Assembly (NCBI GenBank): GCA_014238785.1
Contig: JABAAL010000017.1
Coordinates: 1 to 34,330 of the forward strand
DNA: 34,330 bases
Direction of reading: 5' to 3'
Source: Phycisphaerales bacterium
Lineage (GTDB): Bacteria; Planctomycetota; Phycisphaerae; Phycisphaerales; SM1A02
Shown piece by piece: positions 6,412-14,290 of this stretch (the stretch's first letter is position 1; each line of letters begins with the position of its first letter). Both the position numbers and the translations under genes were made by a program. The notes beneath the pieces are model-generated. The model saw only the letters and a list, made by a program, of their open reading frames with translations, searched no databases and was not told where the DNA came from.

Positions 6412-9213
6412 TCATTTTGTAGATATAAGCTCGACATCAAAGATAAGGGTAGCGCCTCCTGGAATTACGCCACCCGCACCTGCCGCTCCATAGCCAAGAT
6501 CTGCAGGAATGACAAGTTTGCGTTTTCCACCAACTTTCATAGAACCAACGCCCTCAGTCCAACCTGCGATAACGCCATCGAGTGGGAATTCGATTGTTTG
6601 ACCGCGGTCAACACTCGAATCAAACTTTGTGCCGTCAGTTAACCATCCTGTGTAGTGCACCTCAACCGTACTTGCGGGACTTGCTGGAGTTTCGCCACTG
6701 CCTTCCACAATATCGTACCACTGTAGACCGCTATCGCTTGTTACTATTTCGCCTGTTACTGCATCGCCTGGTAATTGTTCCATTGGGGGTACCTTTATGT
6801 AATCAATGATGTCTAATAATTCGACATCGAAAATAAGAGTGGAGTCCGGTGGAATACTTGGTCGTCCACGCGAACCGTACGCTAAGTTAGCCGGAATTCG
6901 GAATTTTCTTTTTTCGCCAACAGTCATACCACTGACGCCCTCTGTCCAGCCTTTAATAACTCGATTTAGTGGGAAGGTTGAGGGTTGCCCGCGGTCTACA
7001 CTTGAATCAAACTTGGAACCGTCTTCAAGCCAACCGGTGTAATGTACTTTTACAATGTTCGCTGCACTTGGTGATGCTCCATTACTATCGCCTTGGCGAA
7101 TGACCCACCACTCCAAGCCACTTGCGGATTGTTCCGGGTCGCCCTGCACTTCATCACCTGGTAACGTTGTCGAAATTGTCGACGCTTCGACTTCCAAACC
7201 AAGCGATTCCAAGAATGCGTCCATCGAGGGTTCGCGGCCTAGATACCCTTGAACTAAATCCAAGCTATCTTCGGTGCCGCCTTTGGATAAAATCTTTTCT
7301 CGGTAATACGCACCAGCCTCTGGGCTTAGCATACCAAGTTCCTTAAATCGTTGGAACATATCCTGCGCATACACGAGCGACCACATGTACCCGTAGTACC
7401 CTGCTTGATAACCGGTCAGGTGCCCAAAACTGCCTTGGAAGTGTGAACCAGGAGTATGGGAATACATACGCGTCATATCGTGGATGTCGTATGCAACTTG
7501 GGTTGTGTCGACTTCACCATCCGTATCGCAGTGATAGGCCTGATCAACCATGCCAAGAAAAATCTGTCCTTCGGTTTTAATTCCGCTCTGCAAATTCTTC
7601 GCAGCGATCATGCCATCAATAAGTTCATCTGGCATCGGTTCATTCGTTTCGTAATGCCGCGCAAACAATTTTAGTGTTTCTGGTGTCCACATCCACTCTT
7701 CAAACATTTGCGAAGGCGCTTCGACAAAATCGCGCTCTACGCTAGTCCCTGCAAATCCTGCAATTTCTGCTTCACTCAAAATAGTGTGCAAACAGTGACC
7801 AAACTCATGAAAGAATGTTTCCGCTTCATCGTGCGTCATAAGGGACGGCTTGTCAGCTGTTGGTTTTGTAAAATTGCAAACAAGGGCGGCGACAGGTAAT
7901 TGTACGGTGCCGTCTCCCCAAACTTTGTGCTGCACCAAACCCCACTGCGCTGCGTGTGAGTATTTATTGTCGCGCGGATGCAAGTCAATATAAAACTCGC
8001 CCAGTTGCTTGCCTGTTTTCGTATCCCAAACTTCGAACAATCGAACATCGTCGTGCCAAAGAGGCGTACCGCGTTCTTCCGCCACATCAGTTACTTCGCG
8101 GTACTCAATGCCGTATAACAATTGTGTGATTTCAAACAAGCCATCCATCACATTTTGTAGCGGCAAGTACTCTTGTACTTTTTGTGAATCAACCGCGTAC
8201 TTATCGTTTTTGATTTTTTCGTAGTAGTAACTAAAATCGTACGGATAAAATTCTGCTGTTGGATCACCAGTATCTTTGCGTTTAGCCTCAAGGAGTTCTG
8301 CCCAGTCTTTTTCTGCTTTTTTGCGTACTACGGGTCGTAGTTTTTCGTAAAACGCCGCTACGGTTGCAGCATTTTTTGACATTTTTGTTTCAGTCTCAAA
8401 ATCTGCTGTCGTTGCATACCCGAGCAAGTCCGACGCTTGGTCACGTAATTTAATAATACGCTCAAGCAAATCGACGTTCTCTTGCCCCGCGCGTTTCGAA
8501 TAGGCAAACCGGACTGCTTTTCTTGTTTCTTGGACTGAGCAATAATCCAAAACTGGACCAAATGTTGGGTAGTCAAGAGTTATCTGATAGTTTCCATCCT
8601 TAACGTCAAGTCTATCTATAACATCTTGGGGCACACCTTCGAGTCCTCCAAGTGGGATTGGGACAACTGTTTTATCTTCTCGAATATTTGTGTCAAATTC
8701 GATAGTTAGCGTGCCAAGTTCTTTTTGAATTACTTTCAACGCTTCTCGGTCTTCTTTTGTAAGGGACATACCGCTTCGTCGATAATCGCGCATGGTGTGT
8801 TTAAGCATGCGTGCTTGTTCACCTGAAAGAGCTGGGTTTGAGTCGGCGTAGGCTTTTATAGCGTTATATAAATCTTCATTTGTTGCAAAGTCGATTGACC
8901 AGTCTGACCACAGTTGCTCAGCACCTTGCGCTGCTTCTCGAATGCCTGCGTCCGTATGGACATACGCCATGAATGCCATCATGTTTGCGTCCCCATCAAG
9001 ACGCGCCATCATGTCATCAAGCGCGCCAACTGTATTTGCAAACGTTCTTTGATTAGTGGGCACTTCAATAATTGCCTCGATCTCTACATCTGCGTTTGCA
9101 AACGCTTGTTCAACTCGTGTCGTCAATTCCTCAGGTGTCGCTGGAATTGGACGATCAGCAAATAATGCTGTTGCTATGAGGGTGGTTGTTAGGAATACGG
9201 TTTTAATAATCAT
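6412..9213 (-). CDS. Exported M3-family oligopeptidase fused to two FKBP-type prolyl isomerase domains
   Basis: The 933-residue protein starts with a Sec-type signal (MIIKTVFLTTTLIATALFA). The first two thirds are a zinc metallopeptidase of the M3 family (thimet/oligoendopeptidase type): HEFGH at residues 469-473 supplies the two His ligands and the catalytic Glu, and E498 in VEAPSQ supplies the third ligand. The conserved block HTPGSHFQGSFGHLTGYQAG follows around 586-605. Two FKBP domains follow at about 698-803 and 823-931, each with VHYTGWL, FDSSVDRG, GWTEGV and a final LIFDVEL strand. They are close copies of each other. I chose the ATG at 9213 over an in-frame ATG at 9237 because it has a Shine-Dalgarno site (AAGAAGGAAA) and the signal peptide then begins properly. 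M3 enzymes are usually single-domain and often cytoplasmic, so the fusion and export are unusual. Confidence 0.93.
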   Translation of the reverse strand: MIIKTVFLTTTLIATALFADRPIPATPEELTTRVEQAFANADVEIEAIIEVPTNQRTFANTVGALDDMMARLDGDANMMAFMAYVHTDAGIREAAQGAEQLWSDWSIDFATNEDLYNAIKAYADSNPALSGEQARMLKHTMRDYRRSGMSLTKEDREALKVIQKELGTLTIEFDTNIREDKTVVPIPLGGLEGVPQDVIDRLDVKDGNYQITLDYPTFGPVLDYCSVQETRKAVRFAYSKRAGQENVDLLERIIKLRDQASDLLGYATTADFETETKMSKNAATVAAFYEKLRPVVRKKAEKDWAELLEAKRKDTGDPTAEFYPYDFSYYYEKIKNDKYAVDSQKVQEYLPLQNVMDGLFEITQLLYGIEYREVTDVAEERGTPLWHDDVRLFEVWDTKTGKQLGEFYIDLHPRDNKYSHAAQWGLVQHKVWGDGTVQLPVAALVCNFTKPTADKPSLMTHDEAETFFHEFGHCLHTILSEAEIAGFAGTSVERDFVEAPSQMFEEWMWTPETLKLFARHYETNEPMPDELIDGMIAAKNLQSGIKTEGQIFLGMVDQAYHCDTDGEVDTTQVAYDIHDMTRMYSHTPGSHFQGSFGHLTGYQAGYYGYMWSLVYAQDMFQRFKELGMLSPEAGAYYREKILSKGGTEDSLDLVQGYLGREPSMDAFLESLGLEVEASTISTTLPGDEVQGDPEQSASGLEWWVIRQGDSNGASPSAANIVKVHYTGWLEDGSKFDSSVDRGQPSTFPLNRVIKGWTEGVSGMTVGEKRKFRIPANLAYGSRGRPSIPPDSTLIFDVELLDIIDYIKVPPMEQLPGDAVTGEIVTSDSGLQWYDIVEGSGETPASPASTVEVHYTGWLTDGTKFDSSVDRGQTIEFPLDGVIAGWTEGVGSMKVGGKRKLVIPADLGYGAAGAGGVIPGGATLIFDVELISTK

Positions 9214-9252
9214 AGGAGTTTCCTTCTTTTGAGCCATATAGTGTATATCGAA

Positions 9253-9284
9253 ACAGGGCTCGCAACGTGTGCTGCGAGCCCTGT
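9253..9284 (-). terminator. Terminator after atpD
   Basis: A perfect 12-bp inverted repeat (ACAGGGCTCGCA / TGCGAGCCCTGT) with an 8-base loop lies 20 bp past the atpD stop. On the minus strand it is followed by a short T-containing tract; on the plus strand a better T run follows, so it may act in both directions. Confidence 0.75.
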
Positions 9285-9303
9285 GTTTTTCAGTGTTTTT
9301 GGT

Positions 9304-10764
<1,461 letters not shown>

Positions 10765-10771
10765 TTAAAGT

Positions 10772-10780
10772 TTTATACCA
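10772..10780 (-). promoter_or_regulatory. Extended -10 element of atpD
   Basis: TGG-TATAAA on the minus strand, 22 bases upstream of the atpD ATG, has the TGn extension. It predicts a short leader of about 15 nt. No strong -35 is seen. Confidence 0.35.
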
Positions 10781-10842
10781 GTGTAAAAGCCCAATAAAAA
10801 AGGGCTACAGAACGCCACAGGATACCTAAATCTCGCCCATTT

Positions 10843-10882
10843 GCCAAGCCCAAAGGGGGCTTGGCTCCACGGGGTTTGACCC
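10843..10882. repeat. Inverted repeat plus REP-like core in the atpD/fabZ divergent gap
   Basis: GCCAAGCCC at 10843-10851 pairs perfectly with GGGCTTGGC at 10857-10865 across a 5-base loop. Just after it, GGGGTTTGACCC at 10871-10882 resembles the core of the element at 4522-4567. It could be a second, decayed REP-like copy or a regulatory hairpin for the divergent genes. Confidence 0.45.
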
Positions 10883-10910
10883 AATTTTGGGCGCAAGGTG
10901 CTTTGCAAGG

Positions 10911-10916
10911 TATAAT
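10911..10916 (+). promoter_or_regulatory. -10 element of the fabZ-acp operon, likely leaderless start
   Basis: A consensus TATAAT lies eight bases before the ATG at 10925, so the message probably starts at or next to the start codon. Confidence 0.55.
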
Positions 10917-10924
10917 TCCGTCGT

Positions 10925-11320
10925 ATGAAGTTTGATTTAGTAGACCAAATCCTCGAGCAAGAAGAGGGAAGAATAGTAACCATCAAGCAGGTAACACAGG
11001 CTGAGGAGTACCTTAGGGATCATTTTCCAAGTTTTCCTATTCTGCCAGGCGTTATGATGCTCGAAGCCATGGTGCAAGCCGCATCAAAACTCTGTTCAAA
11101 AAAGGGCGAACGGCTGGTCCTTGGCGAGGTCAAGGCGGTTAAATACGGTGCCATGGTCAAACCGGGAGAACGGCTCAAAGTCGAAGTCACAATTGTTAAA
11201 AAAAACGATGATGGTTCCGTCTCACTTAAGGGAATTGGAACTGTTCTTAAAAATGACACCGAAAAAACGCAGACAGCAGTTGCAGGACGGTTTACCATAC
11301 GCCCCGTTCGCATGTCTTAA
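10925..11320 (+). CDS. fabZ: FabZ-like 3-hydroxyacyl-ACP dehydratase
   Basis: The 131-residue product is a single hotdog domain. The FabZ signature DHFPSFPILPGVMMLEAMVQ at residues 32-51 holds the catalytic His33 and Glu47. It should dehydrate 3-hydroxyacyl-ACP to trans-2-enoyl-ACP in the cytoplasm. Length is slightly under the usual 140-150. It heads a compact operon with an acyl carrier protein gene 23 bp downstream and a second hotdog gene after that, so a dedicated fatty-acid or lipid pathway is more likely than general fatty-acid synthesis; that is inference from context. The start is fixed by the TATAAT eight bases upstream. The gene symbol names the family and does not claim it is the main FabZ of the cell. 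Confidence 0.85.
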   Translation: MKFDLVDQILEQEEGRIVTIKQVTQAEEYLRDHFPSFPILPGVMMLEAMVQAASKLCSKKGERLVLGEVKAVKYGAMVKPGERLKVEVTIVKKNDDGSVSLKGIGTVLKNDTEKTQTAVAGRFTIRPVRMS

Positions 11321-11343
11321 CCATTACAAAACAGGAGACGGTC

Positions 11344-11730
11344 ATGAGCCGCGATGATATTTTTGAAAAAATCCAAGAAGTTCTCGACGATGCCCTCGGC
11401 GTAGACGAAGACGAAGTGACACCAAATGCTAGCCTAACCGCTGACCTTGGTGCAGAATCTATCGACTTTTTAGATATTATCTTTCGACTAGAAAAAACCT
11501 TCGATTTTAAAATTTCTCAGGGTGAATTATTCCCTGAAAATCTCTCCGAAAACCCCGACTGGATTTCTGACGGAAACCTCAGCGATGCGGGCCTTGCAAT
11601 GTTGAAGGAGCGAATGACGCATGTCGATTTCACTTCAATCGAAGATGGCGATCGAAACATTTCCAAAATTGGTGATTTAATTACAGTGAATTCGCTTGTG
11701 GATTTCGTTGAAATTAAACTCACTGGATAA
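11344..11730 (+). CDS. Acyl carrier protein, long variant
   Basis: The 128-residue product carries the phosphopantetheine attachment motif GAESIDFLDIIFRLE with Ser39. The first 50 residues look like an ordinary ACP, but about 45 residues are inserted between the second helix and the last helix (VNSLVDFVEIKLTG). Normal ACPs have about 78 residues. Long ACPs of this type, with FPENL and a charged insertion, occur in specialised lipid clusters next to dehydratases. A Shine-Dalgarno site AGGAG (11333-11337) lies six bases before the ATG. Flanking FabZ-like genes 23 bp upstream and 5 bp downstream make it the likely carrier for their substrates. Confidence 0.88.
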   Translation: MSRDDIFEKIQEVLDDALGVDEDEVTPNASLTADLGAESIDFLDIIFRLEKTFDFKISQGELFPENLSENPDWISDGNLSDAGLAMLKERMTHVDFTSIEDGDRNISKIGDLITVNSLVDFVEIKLTG

Positions 11731-11735
11731 CAACC

Positions 11736-12236
11736 ATGCGCTGGCTTTGGATTGATTGCATTGTTGAACATGAAGTTGAAAAGCGACTCGTTGCTATCAA
11801 GAACGTGTCGCTTGCCGAAGACGTTCTACACGACCATGTTATAGACGGAAAACCAATCATGCCATTCTCCCTCATGATTGAAGGCATGGCACAAACTGCG
11901 GGCATTTTGGTTGGGTCAACTACGAGATTCAAGGAAAAAGTTATCCTTGCAAAAATTGCGAAAGCATCACTCGATTGTGACGTTACTGCAAGCGATACTG
12001 TTCGATACGACGCCACAATCGAACGCATAGATGACGCTGGCGCATCAACGTCTGGAACAATCGACCGCAGAGTTGCAGGCGGGGAGGCGTGGGAACGCAT
12101 CGGTCGCATCGAACTCTTGTTCAGTCACATTGATAATAATTTGGCTGGAACCGAATTTCCTGCGCACAATTTTGTATTTTCAGACAATTTCAAAATGATT
12201 TTAGAAACCGCGGGTCTTGCTGACCTCGCAGATTAA
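11736..12236 (+). CDS. Second FabZ/FabA-like hotdog protein
   Basis: The 166-residue product has a hotdog core in which HVIDGKPIMPFSLMIEGMAQ (residues 34-53) replaces the FabZ signature. His34 and Glu49, the two catalytic positions, are kept, but the HFPG loop is changed to HVIDG. The C-terminal extension (about 125-166) has no motif I know. It starts 5 bp after the acp stop and is surely in the same operon. It may dehydrate another chain length, act as an isomerase, or form a heterodimer with the first FabZ, as occurs in some specialised lipid systems. Which of these is true cannot be seen from the sequence. Confidence 0.75.
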   Translation: MRWLWIDCIVEHEVEKRLVAIKNVSLAEDVLHDHVIDGKPIMPFSLMIEGMAQTAGILVGSTTRFKEKVILAKIAKASLDCDVTASDTVRYDATIERIDDAGASTSGTIDRRVAGGEAWERIGRIELLFSHIDNNLAGTEFPAHNFVFSDNFKMILETAGLADLAD

Positions 12237-12270
12237 CCGGTAACAAGTAATTCAAAGAAGGAGAATACAA

Positions 12271-12801
12271 ATGCCACGACTAACAACCATTGACCCAACA
12301 AACGACACCGGCGCGGGTGCTGATTTGCTCAACGGACCATTAAAGGAAAAGCAAAAAAATATTTTTAAGGGACTTGCAGCGCACGCTCCCGTATTAGAGG
12401 CTTATATGGGTTGGTCCCAAGGCTCTAAGGCTGGGGCACTCACCGCGGCTGAAGGCGAGGTTGTTCAATTACTCGCAGCGGAAAAGATGCATTGCGATTA
12501 TTGCCTTGCGGCGCACACAATGATTGCACAAGGCACGGGCATAAGCGAAGAGGATTGCATACAAATTCGCAAACGCCACAGCGACGATCCAAAGACGCAA
12601 GCTTTAATCAACTTCACCGCAGAAACCCTTGATACCTACGGCAGTGTGAGCAATGAAACACTCGCTGCGTTTATGGATGCTGGCTTCAACACGGAAGCTG
12701 CAATTGAAGTGCTCGCAGGAATATCCGTCCTGACTTTCACAAGTTTATATAACCACGTCAACAATACCGTTGTTGATTTTCCAGAAGTAGCAACCGTCTA
12801 A
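12271..12801 (+). CDS. AhpD-like alkylhydroperoxidase / carboxymuconolactone decarboxylase family protein
   Basis: The 176-residue product has the AhpD signature E-x3-C-x2-C-x3-H: E71, C75, C78, H82 in EKMHCDYCLAAH. These residues form the thiol peroxidase centre in AhpD enzymes. The N-terminus (GPLKEKQKNIFKG) and C-terminus (SLYNHVNNTVVDFP) match the stand-alone CMD family that acts on peroxides or as a thiol reductase. A clear Shine-Dalgarno site AAGGAG (12258-12263) lies seven bases before the ATG. It follows the second hotdog gene by 34 bp and is closed by a strong terminator, so it may be the last gene of the lipid operon or have its own promoter in the gap. Confidence 0.85.
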   Translation: MPRLTTIDPTNDTGAGADLLNGPLKEKQKNIFKGLAAHAPVLEAYMGWSQGSKAGALTAAEGEVVQLLAAEKMHCDYCLAAHTMIAQGTGISEEDCIQIRKRHSDDPKTQALINFTAETLDTYGSVSNETLAAFMDAGFNTEAAIEVLAGISVLTFTSLYNHVNNTVVDFPEVATV

Positions 12802-12829
12802 TAATCTAAAAAGTACACCTTTAAAAAAC

Positions 12830-12863
12830 AGACCCCCGCCAACGAAGGCGGGGGTCTTTTTTT
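12830..12863 (+). terminator. Strong intrinsic terminator after the AhpD-like gene
   Basis: AGACCCCCGCC at 12830-12840 pairs perfectly with GGCGGGGGTCT at 12847-12857 around a 6-base loop and is followed by a run of seven T. An A-run before it makes it potentially active on both strands. Confidence 0.92.
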
Positions 12864-13040
12864 GGTCGATTGGAGGTTCGACCGATGGGAAGAAAGTTGT
12901 TCTGCTGCGTGGTGCAGACCCTTTCAATGGAGGAGATAGAGAAGAATAAAACAATCACTACTTTCGAATATAAATATCCTCAAAGCAAATGTCAGCGCCG
13001 TTTTTCGAGTCCGATTGTGACGATTACTCCTATTTCAACG
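12864..13040. other. Gap between terminator and coaD promoter
   Basis: No convincing gene. An open frame upstream of coaD has no protein-like character. A second frame across 12872-12949 reads like the end of a protein (GGSTDGKKVVLLRGADPFNG) and then stops, but it has no start codon after the terminator; it could be a decayed gene end or chance. Confidence 0.4.
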
Positions 13041-13046
13041 TATAAT
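13041..13046 (+). promoter_or_regulatory. -10 element of coaD, likely leaderless start
   Basis: A consensus TATAAT lies nine bases before the ATG at 13056. This argues strongly for that start rather than the in-frame ATG codons upstream. Confidence 0.55.
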
Positions 13047-13055
13047 TGCGTACGC

Positions 13056-13613
13056 ATGAAAGAACACATCGCCATCTATGCTGGTTCATTTGATCCCATC
13101 ACAAGCGGTCACCTTGATGTCGTTGCAAGAGCGAGGGGCATGTTTGATCGCATAATCGTTGGCATTGGGCACAACCCAGATAAGATTTCTCTCTTTCCCT
13201 TTGATGAACGCGTTGAGATTGCTACAACGCTTATCGATGAGCTCGTCTCTAAAAATACAGACCTAGCCCCAGTGAGCGTCGAGCAATATGGTGGACTCAC
13301 TGTAGATTTTGCTAAAAATTCTGGCGGCTCGGCACTCCTTAGAGGGATTCGTAATGTCACCGATCTCGCAGTCGAAACGCAACTTGCAATAACAAATCGA
13401 CAAGTTGCAGATATGGAAACAGTGTTCATCGTGACGGGCGAAGCGTATGCATTTACATCATCGAGTTTGATTCGGCAAATTGCAGCCCTTGGCGGAAATG
13501 TTGAACGCCTTGACAGCATCATCCCGCAGCTTGTTATTTCTCGAATAAAAAAATTACAAGAAGATCCAACTAGTTCGCTGCACTCGCTCGGGCGAGATGC
13601 GCACATGGAGTAA
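13056..13613 (+). CDS. coaD: Phosphopantetheine adenylyltransferase
   Basis: This enzyme transfers AMP from ATP to 4'-phosphopantetheine, the fourth step of coenzyme A synthesis. The N-terminal nucleotidyltransferase signature YAGSFDPITSGHLD includes the (H/T)xGH motif. LLRGIRNVTD and the ATP-site block TSSSLIRQIA follow as in the family. The product has 185 residues against about 160 usual; the extra length is a C-terminal tail after RIKKLQ. The frame is open 62 codons further upstream, but the upstream part has no protein-like composition and a TATAAT box sits nine bases before this ATG. It heads an operon with the degenerate MBL-fold gene 2 bp downstream. Confidence 0.94.
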   Translation: MKEHIAIYAGSFDPITSGHLDVVARARGMFDRIIVGIGHNPDKISLFPFDERVEIATTLIDELVSKNTDLAPVSVEQYGGLTVDFAKNSGGSALLRGIRNVTDLAVETQLAITNRQVADMETVFIVTGEAYAFTSSSLIRQIAALGGNVERLDSIIPQLVISRIKKLQEDPTSSLHSLGRDAHME

Positions 13614-13615
13614 AC

Positions 13616-14290
13616 ATGGATTGGCGAATTGTCTCCATCGGAACCCTTCCATCAAATCCACTTTGGAACGAAACTGGAGTCCTCCGAACAGGCCATGCGA
13701 CAACGACCGTCATAAAGTGTGGTAAATCACTTTTACTTGTTGATCCATCACTTCCGCCAGAAATGTTAAATGCTCGCCTTCAAGAACGATGGGGTATTGA
13801 CCTTTCTGAAATTACACACGTTTTTCTTACAAGTTTTGACCCAGATAGAAGACGGTCACTCGATGGACTCACCCACGCAACATGGCTCATGCACGAACCT
13901 GAAATTCAAGCTGCGACACTAGCCATCGGCGACGAAATACTTCGAGCAGAAGGCGACGCGGAACTTACTGGGATTTTAGGATTACACAGAGAATTATTGA
14001 CAAAGTTCGATATTGCTGCTGACCGTCCACTCCTTGAAGCGGGGGTTGACTTATTTCCCTTGCCCGGGTTTACACCTGGAAGTTGTGGACTTCTATTGCC
14101 GACGCCAAGGCGAACCATTTTAATTTGCGGTGACACCGTTGCAACGAGCGAACACGTAGCACAAGCAAGCGTTCTTTCAAATTGTGCAAATATTGAAATG
14201 GCGCAAGAGTCATTTAAGGAATGCATCGAAATTGCAGACATACTCGTACTCGGTCGCGACAACGTCGTTTTAAATCCAATTAGATCATGA
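13616..14290 (+). CDS. Metallo-beta-lactamase-fold protein lacking its metal ligands
   Basis: The 224-residue product follows the metallo-beta-lactamase fold from end to end: the strand LLLVDPSLPP, then THVFLTSFDPDRRRSLDGL where active members have HxHxDH, then PLPGFTPGSCGLLLP where they have PGHTPGS, and TILICGDTVA. The ligand positions are changed: S73 and D75 replace the first two His, R78 the His after Asp77, F152 the His of HTPG, and R214 (LGRDNVV) the last His. Only D77 and D173 remain. It should therefore not bind the usual two metals and is probably a structural or regulatory pseudoenzyme. It starts 2 bp after coaD and its stop overlaps the next start by 4 bp (ATGA). Confidence 0.8.
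   Translation: MDWRIVSIGTLPSNPLWNETGVLRTGHATTTVIKCGKSLLLVDPSLPPEMLNARLQERWGIDLSEITHVFLTSFDPDRRRSLDGLTHATWLMHEPEIQAATLAIGDEILRAEGDAELTGILGLHRELLTKFDIAADRPLLEAGVDLFPLPGFTPGSCGLLLPTPRRTILICGDTVATSEHVAQASVLSNCANIEMAQESFKECIEIADILVLGRDNVVLNPIRS

Noticed and set aside
12858..13040. Possible small RNA or tRNA around GGTTCGACC
   Set aside because: The GGTTCGA run is not flanked by a T-arm stem or an acceptor; no cloverleaf can be drawn.
12870..13055. Upstream extension of the coaD frame by 62 codons
   Set aside because: The extra residues have no protein-like pattern, and a TATAAT box sits nine bases before the ATG at 13056.
13616..14290. Calling the gene an active MBL-fold hydrolase
   Set aside because: Every His ligand position is substituted, so only the fold name is justified.
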